Shown here: positions 32,151 through 42,185 of the stretch, in pieces
How positions within the stretch are numbered: position 1 is the stretch's first letter
How the letters are laid out: every line of letters starts with the position of its first letter
Source of the DNA: Amyloporia xantha
Lineage: Eukaryota; Basidiomycota; Agaricomycetes; Polyporales; Adustoporiaceae
Assembly (NCBI GenBank): GCA_036971615.1
Contig: JAYKKR010000023.1
Coordinates: 608,895 to 672,894 of the forward strand
Direction: 5' to 3'
Length of the DNA: 64,000 nucleotides
Position numbers and translations under genes: made by a program
Notes under the pieces: model-generated
What the model saw: the letters and a program-made list of their open reading frames with translations, nothing else
Told to the model about the DNA's origin: nothing
The model's database searches: none

Positions 32151-33287
32151 AAATCAAAAATGTAATGAAATAATACTGGTACATTGTACCTGTAACAGAT
32201 ATGATCTATCAGCAAAACTCACCACTTTTCTTATGTGTTGGGAAAAATCTCCCTCACTGAATGGAACTCATTTGAAATTTATCTTCCTGATCTATCTGAG
32301 ATTTTTCTGATTCCACTCATCAGATTCTTTTTAGTGCTAATCTATCTCTTATTTCTCTAATTCTGCTTATTGAATTTTTGTTGACTGCTGATCTGTCTAA
32401 GAATGCTAATAAAATACTCAGAAATTTTTTGTGAGCTCTTTTAATTGTCTTATGTTTTAGCTGTTTTGCACTTGTGACTTGTATGTAGACATGAAAATGT
32501 CAGCAGAAAGAGACAGCTTTTTGATAGACTTATATTGTGCTCCTTGCGCAAAGACACAAACAGGCACCTTAGAAAATTGTTCTTTGTGTAATAAGTGTTT
32601 TGTAAATGAGAGAGAAAGAGAGAATAAGTCAGCAAGGGAAGTGTGAAACCTTCTATCCAGCTTTATAGGTAGCTATAGGGTGCAGAAATTCTTCCTTTAC
32701 CAGTTTTACATATTCTTGAATCTTGAACAAGCTACAGTTCAATAAATACTAGTACATAATTTTGAAAGATGAAATGGTACACTAAATGATACAATTGAGC
32801 ACTGTACTGCTGTCTACATGTTCTTAGTTGTTTCTGATGAATGCTTATCTTGGCATTTGTGTTTCTGCTGTGAGTACTTTTTACATAGTTTGGCCATGTC
32901 ATATCACTGGTTTTGGAGTGATCATTTGCAGGTATGGACATTGTAGAAGTATTACATAGAGATTACAGTGAGTATTATGCTAGCCAATTTTACTTACCCT
33001 TACTGATGGACTGATTAAAACCATGTTTAGTGTCCTTAGTGCTTTTCACCTTTATCAATTAGTTATCCTGCTGTAAGAGTGCTATAGTAATGCATGTTCT
33101 TTATTTTGGCTGTTATTCCATAGAGCTCTCATGTAATAGTCTTGTCAATATGTTTCAGTTTCTCAAACCATTCTTTGTAAAATGTGTCTATTTCAATATC
33201 ACTGGACCAATATCAGCCCACTACCTGCCTATATCACAACCATTCCATCTCATTGAGAGAGGATCTTTTCTAATGAGCTATACTCTG
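32151..33287. other. AT-rich DNA downstream of the KDZ gene; no gene recognised
   Basis: Shares the AT-rich composition of the KDZ gene up to about 33290, where the composition changes abruptly at the next gene, so it is probably the 3' flank of the same element. Short Leu/Phe-rich frames here have no recognisable motif. Confidence 0.45.
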
Positions 33288-34570
33288 CTATTCCTGATAA
33301 TTAGCAATAAGTGGCATTGAATAGGCATTATTAGCCTGGGAAGTTGTTCCTGATACACCTGCAGAGGAGCGATGCAGGCCAGCAGTGCTGATTGCATTTT
33401 GCGGGTTTGTAGCTTGCTTGTTCTGCTGTGCATAAAGGGGTTCAGGTAACACCCGGTTCTGCACGGACCGACTCAATTTCAATAACAAGACAATATTATT
33501 TGAGAAGACACTCACAGCACGGTCGAGCTCAAGACACTTGAGCTTGAGCTCACATGCATCACGGTGTAGACCTGCCACAATGCTCTGTAGATACAGCGTA
33601 CCAGGTGAGCTCAGTGTTTGCTTCAGGTGTGGTCTCAAATGACACCTACCTTTGCCGTCTTAGAATTCAGCCCCTTGAAACATTCGAGCTTGTGAAATGG
33701 GACCGGAAAGAGCTCTAAGCTCAGAAGCTGCTCGTGCAGCTGATCCACATATGCCTCCAAACTTGCAGTATAGATGACCCGCCTCTGCGGTGCGCCCATC
33801 GACAATCTGCAGTTCCAGAAGAAATACGGAAGAGTCAGCACCATCGTCGCACCTACTCAAGGCTGCGTTACATCAGCGGATGGAATGCACGCACAACTCC
33901 TCCTGGGTGAGAAGGGCCTTTTCGAGAGTGTGATTCCACATTTTTCGCCGTTTCATGCCCTCGCGCCGGGTGCAGAGTCGCACATAGCTGTTAGCAATGC
34001 CCACACATGAGCTGGCTTGCGTGCAAGCTGCCTCCTGTGCGTCAGAGACAGACCCATTCAGCAGTCTTGCTGTTGAACTGGGGCCTGCCTGGGTAGCAGG
34101 TGGCGGGAAGTGAGCAGGTGGCGGGAAGTGAGCAGGTGGCGGGAAGTGATAATCTGGCTCGGGCGTAAGACCAGGCGGCATTGTGCTCGACATATGCACC
34201 GTCGCCAGCTCTGGAGAAGACGTGTCGGACACTGATGTCGGTAAGGGACGAGGCCGAACATCGGTGATGAAAACACGACGGAACTCTGCAATGGATCTCG
34301 CCCGTCTATGGATGAAGACGAATCCATGTATCGCGATAAGTACTCGGTATCGGCTGACGAGGGAGAGTACAGCGCCGGCGCCATGACCGGGAACGAGCTC
34401 GGGTTGAGCATCAGGTTGTGCGGCTCCGACGCGCCATGGGAAGATGGGAAGTCCGAGGCATTGCTGCCAGGATACTGGGAGTGCAGGTCAGCGGAGAAGG
34501 AGTGATCCAGGTCGGGGGAGGAGGTAGACGGAGAATAGATGGGCGTGCCGGTGATAGCGTCTGAGGACAT
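33288..34570 (-). CDS. Unknown protein A, Pro/Ser-rich with C-terminal helical domain (paralog of 36094-37586)
   Basis: Minus strand, likely ATG at 34570 (MSSDAITGTPIYSP). The N-terminal 200 residues or so are Ser/Pro-rich and contain a threefold hexapeptide repeat FPPPAH (34090-34150). A frame change lies near 34240. The conserved C-terminus is built from GMKRRKMWNHTLEKALL, an intron (33873 side), then APQRRVIYTASLEAYVDQLHE and PFHKLECFKGLNSKTAK, an intron, then IVAGLHRDACELKLKCLELDRA, an intron, and a last exon ending at 33288-33290. Intron positions and these blocks match protein B across the divergent promoter. The helix-loop-helix-like spacing suggests a dimerising, perhaps DNA-binding, region; this is inference. 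I do not know a named family. Confidence 0.65.
34090..34150. repeat. 18-bp tandem repeat, three copies, in gene A
   Basis: The word gtggcgggaagtgagcag repeats three times, encoding FPPPAH on the minus strand. It is in phase with the coding frame. Confidence 0.75.
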
Positions 34571-36093
34571 GGATGGGCGTATGCAGCGTGAGGGCAGGTG
34601 ATGGCGGCGTGGAGAGATATGCAGATATGAAGGAGACAGAGACGCGGGGTCACGGGCGAAGGACGATGTCGTTCTGCTGTTCTGTTTAAGCAGGCGTGGG
34701 GTGTTCGCATCCCGGAAAGGATGGTAGATGACCGGGACCGACGAAGGAATGCGAGCTGGGAGCGAGATGGTGATTGGCAGCAAAACGCCGTGTTGGCCGT
34801 GTCTGGTTAAAGTGAAGAAGACACAGAGGGCGTTCTTCTCTGCGTGGGAGGACGCAGCCGTGTAGAGCTGATTACCATTGACGGGAGCATTCCTGGGCCC
34901 CCGCCCGCTAGATCGGGGCCTCTTCATCAACTCTCTTCACATCACGTTCGATGCTGTCTTCCTCCCCCAGTCCGTGACATTTTATGACACTGTGCTCACG
35001 ACCACACCACTACGCCCGCACGCGCCTACCTTGAGACTAGGACGAATCGGTGCAACGTGCTTGCGGATGCGATCGTCACGAATCTTTGGACTGCGACGAG
35101 GTGTTTTGGAATTTGAAGGTGAGTTGGCTGAGTGCCGTGGCAGGATTTAGGGTTCGAAGGAAATCCCGCGACGTTGACATGTGGTGATGGGACGCCCGGG
35201 TCCGTGGTACTGTATTGGGTCGCATCCTCTTCGCAAGCTGACCGGCGGTCCAGAACATCCTCCTTTCGGTCCTTGGCATGCTTTCCTCGTCCTCTCTCTA
35301 CCCTTCCTGCCCTGATCTCACGCTGTAACCGGCCTTTCCTCCAACTGCCTGCACGCCCTCCCGTCTTCCTCCCGAACGTTGGCCGACCGATATGATAATA
35401 TTGTCCGATCCAGCACCCATGTCCAGAGATCGTCTCACCTCCTCGCTGGTGCTCTCTTTGACCAGGGCACGCATGCCAGCTTCACGCATTTGTCAGCGCC
35501 TGCATTAATTTCACATGCGCGTCACCGATGGTCGCAAGCTTAAGGGCACCGAAGTACTCTGATGTGCGTGCTTTGTACTTACGGACCTCAACAGCCTATT
35601 CACGCGTCTACATCCGCCAGGCCCCAACGAGCCAAACGAGCCACCTGATTGTGATCTCGGTCCGGGTACGTTCTAAACTAGTGTTTCTACAATGGGAACG
35701 GTGTGTTGCCGTACAGACATGGCGACTGGAAGAACCCCTGGCTGTGTGCTGCCAGCCCAGCGTCGGCCAGCTCGGAGAAACTCTACGGTGGAAAGGGTTA
35801 TCAGATTATGTATTGCTTACTGCGGGCTGGATCTGGATCCCTTCCTAGTCCTAAATTCGATCGCGGGATCCTCCCAGCGCCACTCGGAATCCTCCTTCAT
35901 CTCCTCCTATCACTCCCAGATTAGGCAGTCCCACTTCTCCCCCGTCATGCATATGCCCAACTTTGCGACAATTGATCTCTCTGGCGATGGTCTTCCGCCG
36001 TTCGCAGGTGACTAGTCGCGCCCACCCTCCCTTTCCAGTATAAAGCACGTCTCCGTCGGTCCCTTCTCGCGTTCAGTCCTTCCTTTCCCCACC
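34571..36093. other. Divergent intergenic region between paralogs A and B
   Basis: About 1.5 kb shared upstream region. Frames in it (for example 35692-36015) are not supported by motifs. One could be an upstream ORF, since its last part MHMPNFATIDLSGDG ends 78 bp before the ATG of gene B. The A-proximal side is purine-rich on the plus strand. Confidence 0.4.
36039..36045 (+). promoter_or_regulatory. TATA box of gene B
   Basis: TATAAAG lies 49 bp before the ATG at 36094, with a pyrimidine-rich stretch (ccttctcgcgttcagtcctt) between, as is common in fungal promoters. Confidence 0.5.
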
Positions 36094-37586
36094 ATGCAAT
36101 TGTACGCAGTCTCCTCCGAGCGTGGCTCCTACAATCATCCCGCGCACAACATGCATACCACCTTCGTAGTAAGTGTATTCTGGTCATTCCAGTGCTCAGG
36201 CAGGTGCTCATCGTGCGTCACCAATCCAGTCGGACCCGTACAAGCCCGACGTCACCAATGTAGAGCTTTCTGTCGCTGATTGTTCTCTCCAATATGACTA
36301 CTTTTCCCAATCTCCGTTCTCTCAACAGGCGTATCTGCAGCCTATTTACTCTCATCTGCAGCCAGCTTCGCAATTTGTCTTCCCATCCCCTGCACCGGGA
36401 CCCGCGCCTCAAGAAGGCCATGTTGCCTATTCTCCAGAGGTCCCTCTCCACGCGCCCATCCCGCTTTCTAGGTACTCCACTCTCATTCCTCCCACCCCTT
36501 TCGCGTCCGGGCACCATCCTCCCACGCCCAGTCCACAGCCATCCCATGTCAGTTTCCAGCGGTGTGCCACCCGTGGATCTGAAACGCAGCCGCAAATTTC
36601 CTCTCCTCCTGCTTCTGTGCCTTCGGCAGACTCTGCCCAAATTTCCTCTCCCCCTGCTTCTGCGCTTTCGCCAGACTCTGCCCAAATTTCCTCTCCCCCT
36701 GCTTCTGCGCTTTCGCCAGACTCTGCCACGGCATCGGTAGAGTCTACCCCGCTGGAATACTATAGCAATGCCCCGCGAGTTACCTTTCAGACACCGTCCG
36801 AGCTTCTCACAGAACTCAACGTGCGCGACAACAATGGCTCGTTTGGATCACGGGGTACAAAAACATCTGTCCCGGGGCCTGCGGCAACCGTTGAAAGCAA
36901 CAGCATCGTGCGGCAGGCGAGCAAGAGCAACGCGAGTACTAGGAGTAACAATAGGAAGGGCGCGAAGAAACAACAGCCCGTGACGCAGCGCAAGGCATAC
37001 TTCCGTGCCGTCGCGGAGGCTATCGGGTTCACGACGACGGATCCGTGAGTGGATTTGTTGGTTCACTTGATGTTTGTGAATGTGAGCACTGAAGCAAAAA
37101 TTGCAGAGACACGATGACGTCGCACGATAAGAAGCGCAATTATTTGGAGTGCATTGAACAGTACGTGCAGTGGTTACATGATCAGATCCGGCTCGTTGGG
37201 TATGAGCCTGTGCCCTTCAATCGTGTTTCCACGGAATGCGTGTATGAGCCTTCCGCTCGTGGAATGAGCACTCGCTCTATACGCGTATGTGTGACTCTGA
37301 GCAAGAGTTTTTGCAAGTGGCCTGACGTGAATGTCTTCTGACAGACTATCCTTGTGCACATGCAAAACGAGATCCGGGAACTCCATTCGCAGCTGGCCGC
37401 AAAGGAATGCCAGGTGAGGCCCCGCATACCTATGGCTCCCTTGAATTGATGATAACACTGTTCATTACTCTCCATATCGAGCAGTCTGCTAATCTGTAAA
37501 TGCGACTGTCCACACAGCAGGCCTCTGTGGATGCGCACCAGCTCAGAAGACATTCCATAGCGATGCTTCCTGACGCCTCCTCATAG
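36094..37586 (+). CDS. Unknown protein B, Pro/Ser-rich with C-terminal helical domain (paralog of A)
   Basis: ATG 36094 in good context (caccATGC). The N-terminal frame must change near 36169-36200: a 31-bp GT-AG intron would restore it, but that is very short, so a single-base break is equally possible. The middle is a disordered Pro/Ser region with a 15-residue repeat QISSPPASALSPDSA three times. The conserved C-terminus: TQRKAYFRAVAEAIGF, intron, SHDKKRNYLECIEQYVQWLH and LVGYEPVPFNRV, then SARGMSTRSIR, intron, TILVHMQNEIRELHSQL, intron, and the last exon to TAG 37584-37586. Two helices separated by a loop, the second ending in QYVxxLHxQ, resemble an HLH dimerisation unit (inference). It shares blocks and intron positions with gene A, transcribed divergently. 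Confidence 0.7.
36591..36727 (+). repeat. 45-bp tandem repeat, three copies, in gene B
   Basis: The unit caaatttcctctccccctgc... repeats three times with few changes and encodes QISSPPASALSPDSA. The length is a multiple of three, so the frame is kept. Confidence 0.8.
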
Positions 37587-38090
37587 CCTTAAGAATAGCA
37601 ATGGAGGGTTAGTTCGACATCAGGAGGCAATTAGTATGCTACAATATGAGTACAATCTAACACAAGCTACGAGCTACGAGCTGCGTACCTTGTAAATGAT
37701 AATATGATCTCCTGAGCGCAGTGCAAAACGACGTTAGCCCTTTTGCCTACATTTATTGTCCGCGAGGGCATCCATCGCCATATGTAGACAGTATGTACGG
37801 GATCATATAAGTAGTATCTGTAGGATTGTCCCAGAAGCATGAAATGTGAGATATGTGAGATACGCATTGGAGGAGTGGGCATACATGACGAGACAAGCCC
37901 CAAGCAACACACAACGAAACGTGAGATCGTCTAAGATCAATATCTGAGACCTGGATTCAAATGCATGAATGAGATGATCAACTCACGATGACTTTACTGC
38001 ACACAAAGTATAGAATGGATACATGAAGGGAATAGCAGTGCGGAGGCCGATGATGAGTCCGACTGGCATACATGAAGATTCCAATAGCGA
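37587..38090. other. No gene recognised
   Basis: Downstream of gene B. Short frames on the minus strand (37667-37912, 37978-38187) lack motifs. Nothing else was seen. Confidence 0.4.
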
Positions 38091-38094
38091 TGTT

Positions 38095-38333
38095 AATGGG
38101 CGCCAATGTCACGCGCGTCGACAGTCGCACGTACATCCGGCTAGAAATTGGATTGTGAGATCGACTCCACCACGAGAGCGCATGCACAAATGAGTCATAA
38201 GGATTTGTGACATGCTCCTGAAGGCTACAAAATTAATTTCAGCATGCTCATTGGCTCAGCAGGCACGCTGGAGCACTTCAATGAGGGTTGGTCTTGACTT
38301 GCACACGTGACTCATGCGACCACATGTCACAAG
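38095..38333. repeat. Dispersed repeat, copy 1 (copy 2 at 52215-52445)
   Basis: About 240 bp aligns base by base with 52215-52445 in the same orientation. Shared words include gtcacgcgcgtc, ggattgtgagatcgactcca, atgcacaaatgagtc, aggcacgctggagca and ggttggtcttgact. Divergence is roughly one base in four to five. No coding content was recognised. Confidence 0.65.
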
Positions 38334-38558
38334 TCATATAACTCTCAAATGAAAGACCAGATGTGTCGGGCACGGCAATTGGGCTTATATCGTGTGCATT
38401 CATATTTGATTATAAATACTGATCACAAATAAATACAGAGCAGATTGAACGCTTGAACGACAATGCAGTAATGACATGAAGAGATAGCAATGAATCGCGC
38501 AAGAGTTTTCATGCACCTCTCGGATACAAGTATTAACATTTGTACAAACTAGTTATCT

Positions 38559-38997
38559 TCAACAGCTGTGATTTCCGGCAGCTGAGTAAGTCATCATCAT
38601 CCCACAAGGACACTCCATGATTAGCGCGTCAAATTCGTCTCGAGATAGGCCAGGATTTTCCATGTCCACCATCTTTAACAGCTGCGAAAGTGCAGCATCG
38701 TAGTCCAGCGTCGAATTCGGCATCATAGAAGAGTGAACACTGTCATCGACTAGACCCGCATTTCGTCAATCTTCAATAGATTGCTCATGGTTGCACAAAT
38801 ATGAGACTTACCGCGACGCCGTTTAGTCTTGCGTATATCTGTAGAACTCGAGGTAGATGCTCTTTCTGTCATGCGTGTACTTTTGTGATTCACTGCTACA
38901 TGTGTGTGCGTGTGCGTGCGTGTATGTGAGTGTGAGTTGCGCATCGCGTATTCTATGACTCACAGTTCTTGTTCCCAGTCCTAGTTGTCTTAGTCAT
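38559..38997 (-). CDS. Small protein of about 108 residues, unknown
   Basis: Minus strand. Exon 1 from ATG 38997 (MTKTTRTGNKN), an intron of about 66 bp, exon 2 with a basic stretch SSTDIRKTKRRR, an intron of about 62 bp, and exon 3 with MMPNSTLDYDAALSQLLKMV then SRDEFDALIMECPCGMMM to TGA at 38559. All three exons join in one frame with GT-AG borders, and an upstream in-frame stop supports the start. The (TG)n run near 38900 lies in intron 1. The basic patch followed by an acidic Leu-rich tail could be a nuclear factor, but no family is recognised. It could also be the tail of a larger gene. Confidence 0.45.
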
Positions 38998-39146
38998 ACT
39001 CGCATCTACTCATGGATTTTAGCTGCTTCCAAAAGTGTATAAAGAAGTTGAAATCAACACACCAACAGTAGCGTTGGAGGTTGGGAGAATGTTCCCTCGA
39101 GAATAATCAGGTCCGACGCTAGAGCTGCAGGCAGCTGGAAACGTTG

Positions 39147-40380
39147 CTAAGATGTGATGTGGTGCAAGATAGTCATCAAAGCAACCCACATCTGAGAGGG
39201 TACTCGAGTTGGAATATCAGAAAGTATAAAATACTTCTCTAGTGGTACTACGGGTGGTTCTGTCAGTTCGTCCTAGAGAAGCGAAAATAAAACTTCATAC
39301 CAAAATAGCCGCACAGGCCTCTTGTACACCTTGCTACCCATAGCTTGCACGAAGGATCATTCCCAGGATGCCAAATCCCTAATGTAGTCTCTGTGTACGC
39401 ATTTTGACTGGCGTCGAGAGCAGCGCACATGCAACTGGGCGCACGGAATTCATGAGTCTTGCGTAACCCAGCCAGATTTTCGGCAGGGACACGCTCCCGT
39501 CATTGATCGGCCTGTGAATGTTTAGTGAAGACCTGATGAGGATAATGAATACCACACCACTCGAACGGTATCAACGCTCCTGTAGAACGATCGAAATGCA
39601 GGATGACACCTTTCGTCTTTGTGATGCGACAGCTTGAATGGAGCAAATCCGTGAGGGTCGTTGGCATTCAGATAATCACCGGGGTAGTGGATTGGAGGGA
39701 AGTCTTCTTTCATGGCTAGAATTGAGGTGAGGACACGACCGGTGCTACTGCTTTATAAAATTCTTTGCACCAGCCAGGTTACAGAACTGAGCCGAACGGG
39801 GTTTGTGACACAGAAGGCAATGTTTGGTAACTGCGGTCAAGTCATTCTAATTTGCTATCAGTATAACGCGATGCCTTCTGCGATATCGCTTACGTGTAAA
39901 CGAGCCATGTCATAACAGAGGCACATAACGGGGGCCCTCACGACCCGAGAGTTTAAAGTGACTTGGCTAAATGAGTTCTCCGGGGCGTAAGTGCACAGGA
40001 ACGGAAGCGTATCCTGAGTCGCTCGCAAAATCAGTGCAATTTGGATAAGCATGTCATAGTGTGATTGGCTCACGAGAATAGCGTTGAATTCCTCCCTGAG
40101 TTAGGACACTATATGCCTAGATCGGGTTCGGTTGCTTCCCAACTTACAGCCATCTGCGAAACGAGTAAGAATTGGCGAATGAGCACGTGATACACCTCGG
40201 AGAGCTTCAATTTGAATTTCGTCGGCGAGTTGCAACACTTTGGCGATCGGTACGGACTCTCTACTGTATATACGCTGTAAGGCTTGGTGCTCCTCCCGCT
40301 GTGCGATAAGCACACCTGGAAGGAACAGATCAATGAGTCGAAGGGGAAGGGGAGTGAAGACGTTCGCAGCGTCTGGCACG
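39147..40380 (-). CDS. Unknown multi-exon gene
   Basis: I do not recognise the family, but the coding logic is strong. Minus-strand exons: before 40148 (LRLIDLFLPGVLIAQREEHQ and VLQLADEIQIEALRG), 40095 to about 39905 (SQSHYDMLIQIALILRATQD, APVMCLCYDMARLH), about 39840-39720 (weak), 39713 to about 39560 (IHYPGDYLNANDPHGFAPFK, KDERCHPAFRSFYR), about 39495-39300 (APSCMCAALDAS, LGIWHPGNDPSCKLWVARC) and 39280-39147 (ILSDIPTRVPSQMWVALMT to TAG). Several conserved-looking Cys, Trp and His residues suggest a folded protein. The start ATG was not found; the frame is open upstream of 40380. One short stretch near 39750 needs a frame correction. Confidence 0.55.
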
Positions 40381-40806
40381 GAGGATGAGCAAGAGAGAAA
40401 AGAATTGATTGAGCTAGAGACTCGTAGGTATATGGGGGATGCTCTATGTGTGCTATCCCAGTCAAGTCGCAGTCGCAGTCCTAAGTACGCAGTAGATATC
40501 CCGAATCGCAGTAAAATGGGTCAAGCCGCTTGCTCGCCCTCTCGTAGAAGTAAAACGCAGTGTAGCTCCGCTGAGCAATAAAACCCGGTCGCGTGAAAAT
40601 CAAAGTCCCAGTCGCAGCTCGTACCAGATGGTAGATGCCCCTTCCGCCTCGTCCCCCTTCCTCATATATACCTCGTCCCGCGTGCGCTGCCACGTCACTT
40701 TCCCTCCCGCTTCCTCCCGCTACCTCCCGCTGCCTCCCCTCCGACTCTTCCCCTGACTTACTTATCCTCCTTCCGCGCGCTCTTCCCTCCCTTCGCCTCA
40801 TTCGCC

Positions 40807-41607
40807 ATGTCTGAGCCTGCCGAACCCACCGACCCCATCGGTTCCCTCCACGTCCGCCGCTACCTCCTCCTCGTAGACGTGCTTCGCGCTGAATGCGTTG
40901 TGGAGCCTTCATTCCGCCCTTCCGATCCGGCTGCTTGGCTTGCCTGGGCGCACGGAGTGCGCTGGCTCCTGGTTTGTCCACCTTCTCTTTCACTTCTCTT
41001 CCTTCCCCTCACGTCCCCGTCCCCGCAGCGCCTTGCCTATGAGGCTCGAGCCCAAGCCATAGCCGCGGGGAACCTCACGCTCCCTCCGCTCACTGCCTTC
41101 GTCACCCTCCGCGAGCTCGTCCACTACATCGACTCGATCTTCCGCTCCTCCCTGAGCCATCGCGGTGCAGTCCCTTATCCTGGGATCGCCTGGAGCCCCG
41201 ACGAGGTCCGCTCTAATGCGCAGCGGGACGAAGCTGGCACTCCGCCTCCCCTCCCGTTGTACACGGAAGAGGCCTTCTGGACCCCTCCCCGCGTCACCGA
41301 GGAACGTACCGATGAGGCTTTGGAACGGCTCGAACTTATTGCCCGCCAGTTCTCGGACACTTTGGACCGTATGCGTCCCTATCCGCGGGCGTTCGAAGAC
41401 TTAGAGCACTCGATCCGTGTCGCCGCTCATGCTCTGGGAGGGAGGGGAGGACGTCGGGAGGGAGGTCCCTCGCGGGCCCGTACCCCTGCGGAGGAGGATT
41501 TCCGTTACCACCGGGAGACTATTTATCGTCCCCCGCGCCACCGCTCGTTCTCTGACGTCGGCGGGGAAGGGCCCGACGCTCCCATCGACTTGTCGACCGT
41601 AGATTAG
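40807..41607 (+). CDS. Unknown GC-rich gene with one intron, about 247 residues
   Basis: ATG 40807 (MSEPAEPTDPIGSLHVRRYL). A 57-bp segment at 40972-41028 begins GTTTGT, is pyrimidine-rich and ends GCAG. Being a multiple of three it reads through, but is most likely an intron. The rest is open to TAG 41605-41607. The protein has helical, Trp- and Arg-rich blocks (AAWLAWAHGVRWLL, LRELVHYIDSIFRSS, ALERLELIARQFSDTLDRM) and a disordered basic C-terminus. The promoter side has a TATA-like catatata near 40660 and a CCTCCCGCT repeat tract (40700-40800). GC content and style recall the extra 3' ORF of the retrotransposon, but no shared motif was found. Function unknown. Confidence 0.6.
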   Translation: MSEPAEPTDPIGSLHVRRYLLLVDVLRAECVVEPSFRPSDPAAWLAWAHGVRWLLVCPPSLSLLFLPLTSPSPQRLAYEARAQAIAAGNLTLPPLTAFVTLRELVHYIDSIFRSSLSHRGAVPYPGIAWSPDEVRSNAQRDEAGTPPPLPLYTEEAFWTPPRVTEERTDEALERLELIARQFSDTLDRMRPYPRAFEDLEHSIRVAAHALGGRGGRREGGPSRARTPAEEDFRYHRETIYRPPRHRSFSDVGGEGPDAPIDLSTVD

Positions 41608-42185
41608 CGTTCCGTCCTGTAGTCGTTCCGTCCCGTAGTCGTTCCATTCGAATGCCATGCTTGCTTCCGCCGAGCTCCCTTGTCCCGCGTGACCACCTCT
41701 CCTTCGTTCCACTGTCTCGTCCTGCCCTACCGTCCGTTCATAGGGTAGCGCGTACCCATTCCTTACAACGCGTCGAATGTGCTCTGAGCGTTACTATTCG
41801 TGTCTCCACAAGAGGCAAGCGAAGAAGGTTGTCATTGTAAGTATATTTCATTTTCCTGTGCCGGCATAGATACAGGAATGAGACGTAAGTGAGATAGATG
41901 AAATAAATGTCAGTCTAATCCTTCGACTCCTCCTGTTCAAGGCGGGCTTCTCGGGTATGATTACATCTTCTCTACAGGTGCATTCTTTTTGATAAGACAG
42001 CACACGCATGAACATCACTAGAAAGTTACGGCATATCCCAACTTTGACTTCCGAGCAGAAGTCCATAGCATTCCATTGGGTCAATCGGAGCTATGAAAAG
42101 TCGTGCAGCATGCCTAGGTGATATTCATCCAGTAAGTGGTATGCTTATTGGGTCTCTCGTACGTAACCGGAAAGCCGTCTTTCAG
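41608..42185. other. No gene recognised
   Basis: Starts with a short direct repeat (tagtcgttccgtcc and tagtcgttccattc, 41621-41650). Only motif-free short frames follow. It may contain the first exon of the gene that becomes readable at 42186. Confidence 0.4.

Noticed and set aside
34058..34930. 290-residue minus-strand frame extending upstream of the ATG at 34570.
   Set aside because: The part above 34570 lacks protein-like conservation. The gene A start at 34570 and a frame change near 34240 explain the coding portion better.
33288..37586. Possible mating-type A locus (divergent HD1/HD2 genes).
   Set aside because: The divergent layout fits, but no homeodomain WFxNRR-type motif occurs in either protein and the two proteins are clear paralogs of each other.
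40481..40993. 170-residue minus-strand frame opposite the gene at 40807.
   Set aside because: Arg/Gly-rich shadow of the CCTCCCGCT tract and of the plus-strand coding exon.
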